From positions 1-64,000 of the forward strand of contig NZ_VDGH01000006.1 in NCBI RefSeq assembly GCF_006861795.1: a stretch of DNA of 64,000 bases, written 5' to 3'. Both the position numbers and the translations under genes were made by a program. Origin of the DNA: Psychrobacillus lasiicapitis (GTDB lineage: Bacteria; Bacillota; Bacilli; Bacillales_A; Planococcaceae). Below are positions 34,745 to 42,910 of the stretch, one piece after another (position 1 is the stretch's first letter; each line of letters begins with the position of its first letter). Below the pieces are notes generated by a model. It did not search any database. It saw only the letters and a list, made by a program, of their open reading frames with translations, and was not told where the DNA came from.

Positions 34745-35221
34745 ATGTTAAATTGGGCGGATAAATTGATAAAAGAATATACCTACCATAGAAAAGAGCT
34801 GGAGCATCTAAAGGAACGATTGGATCCAATGAATCCTAAAGACAATGCAGATATCAAAATCATTAATAGCATGATAGATGACATGTCTTATGCATTGGAA
34901 TGGATGAAAAAAGGAAGAAGACCAGGAAATCTTCATGGAACAGATAAAAGGTCTATATATCAACGTCGTGCGTTATTAGACATGGATTTATTTCCAACGA
35001 TTGAATTGGACACCGAGCAAACTAGCCTAAGCGAAGAACAAAAACAGAAGATTATATCGATTTTAATAGAGCTTTCACATAGAGAGAGACAATGCTATTT
35101 AATGCATATGGCGTATGGGATGAGTCTGACAGAGATTGCAGAGGAGCTAAATCTTAAGAAGAGAACCATTCAACAATACATTGATCGTGCCAAAGAAAAA
35201 GTCAAAGTACTCGTTTCTTGA
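34745..35221 (+). CDS. xpf: Sigma-like positive control factor Xpf
   Basis: 158 residues from ATG 34745 after AAAGGAGGAG; an upstream frame start overlaps the terminator. The C-terminus is a sigma-70 region-4 HTH (IELSHRERQCYLMHMAYGMSLTEIAEEL then KKRTIQQYIDRAKEK). The N-terminal half is helical. It resembles PBSX Xpf, which turns on late phage transcription. Here the next genes are the lysis genes themselves, so it probably acts directly on them. Confidence 0.87.
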   Translation: MLNWADKLIKEYTYHRKELEHLKERLDPMNPKDNADIKIINSMIDDMSYALEWMKKGRRPGNLHGTDKRSIYQRRALLDMDLFPTIELDTEQTSLSEEQKQKIISILIELSHRERQCYLMHMAYGMSLTEIAEELNLKKRTIQQYIDRAKEKVKVLVS

Positions 35222-35240
35222 CGTACGGTTGACGTATAAA
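35218..35240 (+). promoter_or_regulatory. Tandem TTGACGTA repeat before lysis genes
   Basis: TTGACGTA occurs at 35218-35225 and again at 35229-35236, exactly 11 bp (one helical turn) apart, overlapping the xpf stop codon and 59 nt before xhlA. No SigA -10 follows at normal distance. A candidate Xpf-dependent promoter element. Confidence 0.45.
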
Positions 35241-35294
35241 CCCACCTAGTAGTGAAGAGAGTTATTGAAAACTTAAGATAGATGGAGGTGCAAA

Positions 35295-35588
35295 ATGGAG
35301 GCGTTTATCGGTATTGGTTGCACCGTTTTAGGTTTATTAATAGGACTACTGTCATTTGGTCGTAACCGCGACAAAGATGTAAAAGCAGATGCCGCAAAAA
35401 CGGCAGTTATGGAAACGAAGCTAGATGCTATTACGAATGGTGTGGAATCGATTCGAATCGATTTGAAGGCGATTGAAAAGCAAATGGACTTACTAGCCGA
35501 ACGTGTGGCACGAGTAGAGGAGAGCTCCATGCAGGCTCATAAAAGAATTGATAATCTCAAAATTATTCAGGAGGCTCAGCAAGTATGA
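35295..35588 (+). CDS. xhlA: XhlA-type lysis protein
   Basis: 97 residues: an N-terminal membrane helix (IGCTVLGLLIGLLSF), then a soluble coiled coil (ETKLDAITNGVESIRIDLKAIEKQMDLLAERVARVEE). This matches the hemolysin XhlA family of PBSX-type prophages, in which XhlA works with holin XhlB and an amidase in host lysis. ATG after GGAGGTG. It overlaps the holin gene by 4 nt. Confidence 0.87.
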   Translation: MEAFIGIGCTVLGLLIGLLSFGRNRDKDVKADAAKTAVMETKLDAITNGVESIRIDLKAIEKQMDLLAERVARVEESSMQAHKRIDNLKIIQEAQQV

Positions 35589-35854
35589 AGATTAACTGGA
35601 AAGTTCGTTTTAAAAATAAGATTTGGATTACAGGGTTCGTCGCTCAACTATTGATATTAACTGAATTACTTTTAATAGGAGCTCATGCTGCAGGGTTAAC
35701 AGATTTTCATGTAACAGAGGAGATGAAAGACTGGATATTTGCTTTTGTAAATGTAGTTTTCGGATTATTTGCGACACTGGGGATTATTCAAGACCCTACG
35801 ACAAGTAATTTTGCCGATAGCAATAGAGCAATGAAGTATATCAAACCAAAATAA
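35585..35854 (+). CDS. xhlB: Holin, phi-LC3/XhlB family
   Basis: 89 residues with two membrane helices. INWKVRFKNKIWITGFVAQLLIL and GLFATLGIIQDPTTSNFADSNRAM are hallmark segments of the phi-LC3 holin family. It would form membrane lesions that release the amidase. It is coupled to xhlA by ATGA overlap. Confidence 0.92.
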   Translation: MKINWKVRFKNKIWITGFVAQLLILTELLLIGAHAAGLTDFHVTEEMKDWIFAFVNVVFGLFATLGIIQDPTTSNFADSNRAMKYIKPK

Positions 35855-35959
35855 GCTGACTCTAGACAGTTTTTTTTAAGGTGGTGATTGCTGTGTAATA
35901 TTTAAATTAGTGGACAAGCATTCTCTTCTAGCATTCAAAACTAATATGAGGTGATAATG

Positions 35960-36649
35960 ATGGTAAAAGTATTCATTGATGCAGGACATGGTGGAACAGA
36001 TCCAGGCGCAACAGGAAATGGCTTGCTGGAGAAAAATCTAACATTGCAAATTGCTACTAGAGTCAAAGATATACTGATTGCTGAGTACAATAATGTAAGT
36101 GTATTAATGAGTCGCACCGGTGATCAATCTTTAACATTAGCACAACGTACAAATGCAGCGAATGCTTGGGGAGCGGATTTCCTTCTGTCGGTTCATATTA
36201 ATGCAGGTGGTGGGACTGGCTACGAGGACTATGTTTACCCAGGGGTAGGGGCACCTACTACAACTTATCAAAATACGATCCATGCAGAAATATTAAAGCT
36301 TGTGAGTTTTAATGATCGCGGTAAAAAACAAGAAAACTTCCACATGTTACGTGAGTCAAATATGCCAGCCATTTTAACGGAGAATGGTTTTATAGATAAT
36401 GTAAATGATGCGACAAAATTGAAAACGTCCTCTTTTATTGAATCACTTGCCCGAGGTCATGTAAATGGAATCGTCAAAAGCTTTAATCTTCCAAAGAAAA
36501 GCACCGCAGTTTATCATACTGTAGTGAGTGGCGACACTGTGTATTCCTTAAGTCAGAGGTATGGTAGCACTGCCCAGCAAATTAAGGACTGGAATGGGCT
36601 GGATGCCAACTACACCATCTATATTGGACAAGTATTGAGAGTGAAATAA
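35960..36649 (+). CDS. N-acetylmuramoyl-L-alanine amidase with LysM domain
   Basis: 229 residues from ATG 35960 (MVKVFIDAGHGG), the codon best spaced from GAGGTG; 35951 (GTG) and 35957 are alternatives. Residues 1-175 form an Amidase_3 domain with zinc ligands in DAGHGGTDPGA, the SVHINA segment and LTENGFIDN. A single C-terminal LysM (HTVVSGDTVYSLSQRYG) binds the wall. No signal peptide, as expected for a holin-dependent endolysin. It cleaves the amide between muramic acid and the stem peptide. Confidence 0.92.
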   Translation: MVKVFIDAGHGGTDPGATGNGLLEKNLTLQIATRVKDILIAEYNNVSVLMSRTGDQSLTLAQRTNAANAWGADFLLSVHINAGGGTGYEDYVYPGVGAPTTTYQNTIHAEILKLVSFNDRGKKQENFHMLRESNMPAILTENGFIDNVNDATKLKTSSFIESLARGHVNGIVKSFNLPKKSTAVYHTVVSGDTVYSLSQRYGSTAQQIKDWNGLDANYTIYIGQVLRVK

Positions 36650-36658
36650 AGAACGACT

Positions 36659-36692
36659 AGCCTTGCTCACATACGTGGGCAGGGCTTTTTTG
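36659..36692 (+). terminator. Terminator of the lysis cassette
   Basis: AGCCTTGCTCAC pairs with GTGGGCAGGGCT over ATAC and continues into six T. Composite element copy 3 starts immediately after. Confidence 0.9.
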
Positions 36693-36935
36693 TGCTTTAG
36701 GCAATTGGGATAATATATCTTAAGGAAGCGCTATTAGCTTTAGCTTGATTGTCCGTTTTCGAAGAAGATCGCCCACCTTTGGTGAGAGATTGTCCAACAA
36801 TTAGAAGAGATCGTCCAAGTTACAATTAAGCGGCGTTGAAGCTCTGCTCTCCCTCTGAGGCAAAAATCTCAGCGGATACTTTATTCAACGTACCATGACA
36901 CATTATTCCCATTATGTACGTAGCACCGCCTAACA
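36693..36935. repeat. Composite intergenic element, copy 3 (short)
   Basis: A non-coding gap of ~360 bases. The left edge TTTAGGCAATTGGG and GGGATAATATATCTTAAG resemble copy 1 (GGGACAATATGTCTTAA). The right part AAATCTCAGCGGA ... CATTATTCCCATTATGTACG matches the right end of copy 2 (AAATCTTAGCGGA ... TTTCCCCATTATGTGCG). Between them lies a 21-nt-period array. Module I and most of module II are missing. Confidence 0.5.
36747..36818. repeat. 21-nt-period degenerate array, GATYGTCC word
   Basis: GATTGTCC (36747), GATCGCCC (36767), GATTGTCC (36788) and GATCGTCC (36809): spacings 20, 21 and 21. Each word except the first is preceded by a purine run (GAAGAA, GGTGAGA, AGAAGA). Confidence 0.75.
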
Positions 36936-37013
36936 TGATGTTTTGTTCTGTCATATATATAACAAATGTGTTACAATAGAAGTAGAACAAAAGTAAATAG
37001 AGGAGGTAGTACC

Positions 37014-37403
37014 ATGTTCATAGAAATACAAACCAATTCATCCGTTCCAATCTATTTACAACTAGCTCAGCAACTTATTGAAGGAATTGCAAGAGGCGAG
37101 TTAAAGCCAGGCGACTCATTGCCATCAGTTCGTGCATTTGCCGCAGATTTAGGTATGAATATGCATACAGTGAATAAAGCCTATCATTACTTAGAGGAAA
37201 AAGAGTTTATCCAAATCGTCGCAAAATCAGGCGTTATTATACAACCAAATGGAATACCAAAAGCTACAGCACAAGAACAACAAAAATTAGCAGAACAAAT
37301 ACGCCCATTAATAGCGGAAGGGTTAGTGTTAAAGCTGTCAGAGGAAGAAATGGTCGTCATGGTAAGGCAACTCGTGCAGAACATTAAGGAGGGGACATCA
37401 TGA
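37014..37403 (+). CDS. GntR-family regulator, YtrA type
   Basis: 129 residues from ATG 37014 (GAGGAGGTAG precedes). The winged helix contains GELKPGDSLPSVRAFAADLGMNMHTVNKAYHYL. The short C-terminal helix pair without an effector domain is typical of the YtrA subfamily, whose genes usually sit first in the operon they repress. The DUF1648 membrane protein gene overlaps its end by 4 nt, so it is the probable target together with this gene. Confidence 0.9.
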   Translation: MFIEIQTNSSVPIYLQLAQQLIEGIARGELKPGDSLPSVRAFAADLGMNMHTVNKAYHYLEEKEFIQIVAKSGVIIQPNGIPKATAQEQQKLAEQIRPLIAEGLVLKLSEEEMVVMVRQLVQNIKEGTS

Positions 37404-38506
37404 TTGTTTTTTTGTTTGGCTTCATTTTACTTTTTATCACGATACTACAAGCATTCACACCGAAATTGCTAAAACAAACAGAAGCATTTGGAGTATATAT
37501 ACCAGAACAATATACAAAAGAAACAACTATCGTAGCATATAAAAAAAGGTACACTTCGGTTGTCTTAACGGTAGGAATTATTGTGCTTGCAGCTTATCTA
37601 ATTTGGGCTTTAACTCAATCTCCGACAGAAGAAGTGCTATCGATTATTAGTATTGGCGTTCAATTTTGCATACTCTTTATTGGGTTAGGTTATTATTTCG
37701 TGATGCATGTCCGTGTGAAAAGGCTTAAAGAAGTGCAAGGATGGACGACGGGGAAAAAGGAAGTGCGTGTAGTAGACTTGCAATTTCAAGAGAAGCTTCA
37801 GCTAATACCACGAATTGTATTTATTATTCCAATGATAATTACGGTAGGCTTAATCATTTACACATTTATGAAATACGCTCAAATGCCAGATATGATTCCT
37901 ACTCATTGGGGTCCTTCTGGGCAACCAGATGCATTTAGCGAGAAAACCTATTTCAGTGCTATCTCCATGCCACTTATTTTACTTGTCATGCAAGGAATGT
38001 TCCTTTTAATGAGTGAAGGGATGAGGTTTGCAGGAGCAAAGATCAATCCAGCCAATAAAAAAACGTCTGTGTCACAGCAACTAGCATTCCGAAAATATAG
38101 CAGCTGGTTCGCATTATTTATGACAATAACAATGACTTTAATGATGGGTTATTTTCATTTACAAACGATCCACCCAGAGGTAGGATCTGCCTGGGTTATG
38201 TTCGCACTTCCACTTACTTTTTTAGTGCTAACTTTTGTCGGAGTCGGTATTTATGTAGTGAAGGTTGGACAGAGTGGCTCACGATTAAAGGTAGAAGGGG
38301 ACAGCCCGAGTCTCGAAGATAAAATCGCAGTCGATGACGATAAATATTGGAAAGGTGGAATCATTTACATCAATAAAGATGATCCTAGCATTCTAGTTGA
38401 AAAGCGGTTTGGTGTTGGATGGACACTTAATTTTGGGAGACCAATAAGTTGGATTGTTTTATTTGGACCGCTTATTTTAATTATAGTTATCGCATTTAGT
38501 TTATAG
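37400..38506 (+). CDS. DUF1648/DUF5808 membrane protein
   Basis: 368 residues, about eight membrane helices. The DUF1648 motif reads MPDMIPTHWGPSGQPDAFSEK, and the end carries the DUF5808-like segment YWKGGIIYINKDDPSILVEKRFGVGWTLNFGRP. Such proteins are commonly encoded behind YtrA-type GntR regulators and may sense or resist envelope-active peptides (SdpI-related). The function here is inferred from that association only. Confidence 0.85.
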   Translation: MIVFLFGFILLFITILQAFTPKLLKQTEAFGVYIPEQYTKETTIVAYKKRYTSVVLTVGIIVLAAYLIWALTQSPTEEVLSIISIGVQFCILFIGLGYYFVMHVRVKRLKEVQGWTTGKKEVRVVDLQFQEKLQLIPRIVFIIPMIITVGLIIYTFMKYAQMPDMIPTHWGPSGQPDAFSEKTYFSAISMPLILLVMQGMFLLMSEGMRFAGAKINPANKKTSVSQQLAFRKYSSWFALFMTITMTLMMGYFHLQTIHPEVGSAWVMFALPLTFLVLTFVGVGIYVVKVGQSGSRLKVEGDSPSLEDKIAVDDDKYWKGGIIYINKDDPSILVEKRFGVGWTLNFGRPISWIVLFGPLILIIVIAFSL

Positions 38507-38566
38507 CGGTATATAGATTCATAATTTAGGTGTAAGAAAAATTTGCGACATAAAGGAGCGATTTAT

Positions 38567-38887
38567 ATGTTAGTAGTGACAACGGAAAAAATAGAAGGAT
38601 ATAAAATTGTCGAAGTTAAAGGGCCTGCATATGGTCTAATTGTAAGAAGTAGAGGGCTTGGCGGGGATATTATGGCAGGACTTAAAGGTTTAGTTGGTGG
38701 GGAGATCAAGCAATATACCGCGATGCTAGAGGATTCAAGAAAAGAAGCGATGGACCGTATGATAAAAAATGCACATCTTATGAATGCGAACGCTATCGTT
38801 ATGATGCGATATGATTCAGGCGAGATTGGTAATAATATGAGTGAGATTGTGGCATACGGAACAGCAGTTGTTGTAGAGAAACTATGA
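38567..38887 (+). CDS. YbjQ/UPF0145 family protein
   Basis: 106 residues from ATG 38567 (AAAGGAGCG upstream). LVVTTEKIEGYKIVEVKG and the run RGLGGDIMAGLKGLVGGEIKQYTAM ... ANAIVMMRYD define the YbjQ family, a pentameric fold of unknown role sometimes called heavy-metal-binding. It overlaps the next gene by 4 nt. Confidence 0.92.
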   Translation: MLVVTTEKIEGYKIVEVKGPAYGLIVRSRGLGGDIMAGLKGLVGGEIKQYTAMLEDSRKEAMDRMIKNAHLMNANAIVMMRYDSGEIGNNMSEIVAYGTAVVVEKL

Positions 38888-39117
38888 CAGCAATCATCGT
38901 TATAGTAGGTATATATTTATTGCAAATTATAGCCGTTGTAGCTTTTATTTTGCTTGGGTACTTTATTTACGACAAACGGTTTAGACGCAATCATGGAACA
39001 AAAGTGGCAGAAGGCTTTGAGCGAACAGAAGAGGTCAATCTTGACCCTGTTACAGGTGAAAAAACGAGAGTATATTATAATCCCACAACAGGTGAGCGTT
39101 TTTATAAGAAAGAATGA
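38884..39117 (+). CDS. Small single-helix membrane protein
   Basis: 77 residues: an N-terminal membrane helix (~residues 3-28) and a hydrophilic tail EEVNLDPVTGEKTRVYYNPTTGERFYKKE with two PTTGE/PVTGE motifs. It is coupled to the YbjQ gene (ATGA). I do not recognise a named family. Confidence 0.8.
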   Translation: MTAIIVIVGIYLLQIIAVVAFILLGYFIYDKRFRRNHGTKVAEGFERTEEVNLDPVTGEKTRVYYNPTTGERFYKKE

Positions 39118-39143
39118 AAAATAGCGTCTCCAAAAGAAACGCT

Positions 39144-39359
39144 TCAGCTATGCATCTGTACAAATAAATAAAAGTTAAACACAGCCGGCAACAACAAGGC
39201 CAATGATAAAAAAATAATTGCAGCTATCTTAGATTGCTTTGTAATCCGCTCATCACCTTTACGCAAATTTTCAATGAAGGTTAAGAGGAAATAAAAGCAT
39301 AAAATCCAACACACAGTAGAAATAATACCAAGCCAGTTGCCTGTAAATAATGGTGTCAT
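39144..39359 (-). CDS. Two-helix hypothetical membrane protein
   Basis: 71 residues from ATG 39359 (GGTGAAG nearby); GTG codons 9-12 nt upstream are alternative starts. Two membrane helices flank a charged loop ENLRKGDERITKQSK. It sits between convergent and tandem genes without obvious partners. No family recognised. The hydrophobic pattern and basic loop argue that it is real. Confidence 0.6.
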   Translation of the reverse strand: MTPLFTGNWLGIISTVCWILCFYFLLTFIENLRKGDERITKQSKIAAIIFLSLALLLPAVFNFYLFVQMHS

Positions 39360-39387
39360 TATCTTCACCACACTTTCTAACCATAGT

Positions 39388-39422
39388 AAAAAGCAGCTAA
39401 CCTAACTAAAGGTAGCTGCTTA
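39388..39422 (-). terminator. Terminator of ppiB
   Basis: AGCAGCTACC pairs with GGTTAGCTGCT on the minus strand, followed by TTTTT. Confidence 0.88.
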
Positions 39423-39428
39423 TTTTAA

Positions 39429-39869
39429 TTATTCAGCGTCAAAAACTTCTACTTTTTCCATTTTAGCACCGTTTTTCATAGCTGTTGCTACTTCAAGGCC
39501 GCTAGTCACTTTACCGAAAACAGTGTGAACACCGTTTAAGTGTGGTTGTGGTTCATGCACGATAAAGAACTGGCTTGAGCCTGTATCTTTTCCAGCGTGA
39601 GCCATAGATAGGCTACCTGCTTCATGTTTGTGTGGATTGCCAGCAGTTTCACATTTAATCGTTTTACCGCTACCGCCCATACCTGTACCAGTTGGATCTC
39701 CGCCTTGACTTACAAAACCAGGAATAACACGGTGGAAAATAACTCCGTTATAAAATCCGCTGTTTGCTAGCTCTTCAAAGTTTGCAACTGTGTTTGGTGC
39801 TTCATTTGGGAATAAATCAAATTCGATTTTTTCACCAGTATCCATTAAAAAATAACCCTTTTTCGCCAT
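39429..39869 (-). CDS. ppiB: Peptidyl-prolyl cis-trans isomerase (cyclophilin)
   Basis: 146 residues, the bacterial cytoplasmic cyclophilin size. The catalytic Arg lies in [21 protein letters not shown]. Substrate-groove residues are in SSQFFIV and [12 protein letters not shown]. It speeds proline isomerisation in protein folding. Monocistronic with its own terminator. Confidence 0.97.
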   Translation of the reverse strand: MAKKGYFLMDTGEKIEFDLFPNEAPNTVANFEELANSGFYNGVIFHRVIPGFVSQGGDPTGTGMGGSGKTIKCETAGNPHKHEAGSLSMAHAGKDTGSSQFFIVHEPQPHLNGVHTVFGKVTSGLEVATAMKNGAKMEKVEVFDAE

Positions 39870-40033
39870 TCAAAACACTCCTTTTTTCAAAATAAATCCT
39901 TCATCAGTATAGCACGAGCACAAAGCATTTTCCAAACCCAGCTCCTCTATAAGAAATCAACATGTATAGCATTTCTTCTTAAAAAAGTGGCTGGAATTAT
40001 TACTAAAATTAATTAAAGGCTTTGTTTAAAGAG

Positions 40034-40064
40034 AAAAACCGGCACCAATAAACATGGCGCCGGA
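40034..40064 (-). terminator. Terminator of nucleoside operon
   Basis: On the minus strand CCGGCGCC pairs with GGTGCCGG and is followed by TTTTTC. It lies ~30 nt behind the permease gene. Confidence 0.85.
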
Positions 40065-40094
40065 TGTAAAGAGTTGGATTTTAATTTTCAACGA

Positions 40095-41351
40095 TCAAGC
40101 AATTTTATTTATATCTTTCATAGCATCACGATCATGTTTGTATTTAAAACTAACGGCAAAAATAATTGCAAGAACGATTGTATAGGCTCCAAAGATTAAC
40201 CAAATATTTTGCCAATCTTTTATACCATCAACAGTGAAGTAATCCACAATTTTACCACTAATGATTGCACCCAAATAGGTGCCCAATCCATTTACCATTG
40301 TCATGAATAAGCCTTGTGCGCTTCCGCGAATGCTACTATCTACTTCTTTCTCTACAAAAATGGATCCTGATATATTAAAGAAGTCGAAGGCAGCACCGTA
40401 AACAATCATCGATAATAGTAATAAGCTGAATCCTAAGCCGGATGGTTCACCAAAAGCGAAGAGAACAAAGCGTAATGTCCATGCAACCATACTTAATAGG
40501 ATAACCGTCTTAATTCCAAATCTGCGTAAGAAAAATGGAATGGCTAGAATAAATACTACCTCTGAAATTTGTCCAATGGATAATAATATAGCCGGGTACT
40601 TAACCGCAAGACTATCTTTAAAGCTAGGATTTAATGCAAAGTCATGTATAAATGGATCAGCGAAAGTGGTGTTAATTTGCAAGGCTGCACCTAGCAGCAT
40701 AGCAAAAAGGAAAAACACTGCCATTTTCTTTTGTTTAAAAAGTACGAGCGCATCGAGTCCTAAACGACTGACCAGAGATGCATTCTTTTTGGCAGTTGAT
40801 GTTGGACAATCAGGTAGTGCAAGTGAAAACAGCGCAAGTAAAAGAGCTGCTCCCGATCCAATGTATAGCTGCATATTGCTTAACTCAAATCCAAAAAGAC
40901 TTATTGTCCATAAAGCAAGGATAAAGCTAACAGTTCCATATACGCGAACGGAAGGGAATGTTTTTGTTGTATCATGTCCTTCTTTTTCAAGACCAAAATA
41001 TGAAATGGTATATCCTAAAGAAATGGTCGGCATGTAGACCATTGCGTTAAAAAGCATTACCCAAAACAAAAGAGTAGGATCTGAAACTTTCGCAGCAATA
41101 AATAAACAAATAGCCCCTAAAAAGTGGAGAATTCCATATAATTTATTTGCCTTTACAAAGCGGTCGGCAATAATCCCTATAAGACTTGGCATAATGAGAG
41201 AAGCGAGCCCGATGGAGCTATAAACGAGTCCAACCTCTGAGCCGGTAAAATGCAAAGTATTGAACATATAAGATCCAAGTGTAACGAGCCAAGAACCCCA
41301 AACGAAAAACTGTAGAAAAATCATTATTTTAAGGCGCGATTTAATTGTCAT
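40095..41351 (-). CDS. Nucleoside:H+ symporter-type MFS permease
   Basis: 418 residues, twelve membrane helices. The opening RLKIMIFLQFFVWGSWLVTLGSYM is typical of the NHS family (NupG/XapB). It is the second gene of an operon with a nucleoside hydrolase, under a guanine riboswitch. It therefore probably imports purine nucleosides such as guanosine or inosine. A full set of helices and the normal length indicate a functional gene. Confidence 0.9.
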   Translation of the reverse strand: MTIKSRLKIMIFLQFFVWGSWLVTLGSYMFNTLHFTGSEVGLVYSSIGLASLIMPSLIGIIADRFVKANKLYGILHFLGAICLFIAAKVSDPTLLFWVMLFNAMVYMPTISLGYTISYFGLEKEGHDTTKTFPSVRVYGTVSFILALWTISLFGFELSNMQLYIGSGAALLLALFSLALPDCPTSTAKKNASLVSRLGLDALVLFKQKKMAVFFLFAMLLGAALQINTTFADPFIHDFALNPSFKDSLAVKYPAILLSIGQISEVVFILAIPFFLRRFGIKTVILLSMVAWTLRFVLFAFGEPSGLGFSLLLLSMIVYGAAFDFFNISGSIFVEKEVDSSIRGSAQGLFMTMVNGLGTYLGAIISGKIVDYFTVDGIKDWQNIWLIFGAYTIVLAIIFAVSFKYKHDRDAMKDINKIA

Positions 41352-41410
41352 TTCTTCCTCCTGCTTTACCTACGGCGCCTATCTTATTATAAGTTCACCG
41401 GATATTTAAT

Positions 41411-42349
41411 TTAGTTTACTTTTTTTGCTAACTGAGTAATATAATCGAAGAAAGCATCGCGATTAACGTCATAAACCACATTTACAGGACGACCGTTAGC
41501 TGTTTCTTCTGTACGGCCTTGACTAGGTCCATTTGTATGAACGATACTATTAACTCTTTTCACTTTTACAAGATTAGGATTACCGACAAACGCTGTAGTC
41601 AAAACATCCCACAAGAAGTATGTTGAATTAGTTGTAAAATGAACTAATGGCGGGCACATCGCATAACATTGACCAAGAAAATCAACGCCTAAATATTTAC
41701 GTTCAGATGCCCAACGTTTTCTTATATCTTCTGTAAGTGGTACTTGGCTTGTGCTTTCAAGAGCCACTAAATCAATTTCTATGCCGCTATCCCATACACG
41801 ACCTGCTGCCTCGGGATCCCAGAACACATTCCATTCTGCTGTACCATCATGTTCGGGCTCTTCCACATTTCCTGTTTCACGAAATGTTCCGCCCATCCAA
41901 ACGAGTCGTTCAATTTTTTCTTCAATTGAAGGATCTTCATCTAATGCGCGAGCAAGATCAGTAAGTGGGCCAGTGAATAGAAGGGTTGTTTTTTCGGTCG
42001 ATGCATGGATGGCATCTATTATATGAAGATGTGCTGTTTTCTCTGCTACAGGTGTGTCAATCTTACCGGATTCATTTAAAATCGGTAGAGCATCTACGAA
42101 GAAAGCATGCAAACGCCAATCTTTTGGAAATGGATTTTTCCCGCGAGAATTTGATTCAGCCACATCAAGCCTACCGTTTCCAAAGCGATCAATGATTTTA
42201 CGGCTTGCAAACATTGCAGGTTCTAAATAACAATCGGCTGGAATGACAGATACACCAGTCAGCTCAACGTTGTCCATTTGCATTAATAAAAACAACGAAA
42301 CAAGATCATCGACGCCTCCATCATGATTAAAGTAAATATTTTTTTTCAT
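41411..42349 (-). CDS. Nucleoside hydrolase (IUNH family)
   Basis: 312 residues. The calcium-binding N-terminus reads FNHDGGVDDLVSLFLL. This departs from the usual DTDPGxDD: the first Asp is Asn, a variant found in a subgroup of the family. LLFTGPLTDLARAL and EWNVFWDPEAAG are also family blocks. It should hydrolyse the N-glycosidic bond of a ribonucleoside to base and ribose. The upstream guanine riboswitch points to purine nucleosides. Confidence 0.88.
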   Translation of the reverse strand: MKKNIYFNHDGGVDDLVSLFLLMQMDNVELTGVSVIPADCYLEPAMFASRKIIDRFGNGRLDVAESNSRGKNPFPKDWRLHAFFVDALPILNESGKIDTPVAEKTAHLHIIDAIHASTEKTTLLFTGPLTDLARALDEDPSIEEKIERLVWMGGTFRETGNVEEPEHDGTAEWNVFWDPEAAGRVWDSGIEIDLVALESTSQVPLTEDIRKRWASERKYLGVDFLGQCYAMCPPLVHFTTNSTYFLWDVLTTAFVGNPNLVKVKRVNSIVHTNGPSQGRTEETANGRPVNVVYDVNRDAFFDYITQLAKKVN

Positions 42350-42456
42350 TATCTATCGATCCTCTCCTATTAAATTTTGCTTTATAAAATGCCTGGTATA
42401 TCGTTTCGTGTTTTATGATGACAATCAAGAAAAGAATTATTTCCTAAACGAAAAAA

Positions 42457-42612
42457 AACGCTCCGATTTCTACCGGAGCGTTGACTAGGTATATGTAAAT
42501 ATGAAAAAAGGATTGAATCCTTCCTCCATCTTACAATTAACTCGTAGTCAAGCCCTTTACGGTGGCTTGGTAGAAACTTTTGGGCCATATCCCCAACATT
42601 ATACGACATAAT
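42457..42612 (-). promoter_or_regulatory. Guanine-class purine riboswitch with terminator
   Basis: On the minus strand the aptamer (42536-42612) shows CGTATAATG, GGATATGGCCC, AGTTTCTACC and GACTACGA, the conserved core of purine riboswitches. The base that sets specificity (position 74 in xpt numbering) is C in GACTACG, so guanine or hypoxanthine is the ligand. P1 can extend with AATTA/TAATT. The expression platform is a perfect terminator hairpin CGCTCCG...CGGAGCG plus eight T (42457-42483). Purine excess would shut the nucleoside operon off. Confidence 0.95.
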
Positions 42613-42628
42613 TCGACATTGTTTTTTT

Positions 42629-42657
42629 ATAATAACTATTACATATGGTTTAGTCAA
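42629..42657 (-). promoter_or_regulatory. SigA promoter of nucleoside operon
   Basis: On the minus strand TTGACT, 17 nt, TATTAT; transcription would start ~10 nt before the riboswitch aptamer. Confidence 0.75.
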
Positions 42658-42741
42658 TAAAAAATCTGTTCCAATTTTATACAAATAAAAACTATTAATA
42701 GAATAATAATTGGTAGAAAGCGATCTAGCGATTTTTTTTTA

Positions 42742-42810
42742 GTGAATAAAAAAATCCGAACTATCCTACGAAACTCTAATTTATTGTTTCGGAATAGTTC
42801 GGATTTTATA
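42742..42810 (-). terminator. Probable metQ terminator
   Basis: AATCCGAACTAT pairs with ATAGTTCGGATT, with a further imperfect CGAAAC/GTTTCG extension. An A tract precedes and T residues follow, so it may work in both directions. It lies ~100 nt behind metQ. Confidence 0.7.
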
Positions 42811-42910
42811 TTTACATAGCTTGATAAATTGATAATCATTCGGTTTTTGTAATAGGTAAATTATTTACGCCTTTTCCTCTTACATACCTAATACTATTAC
42901 CAACATTTCA

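Noticed and set aside
33405-36649. Complete prophage
   Set aside because: No integrase, terminase, capsid or tail genes; only control and lysis functions are present.
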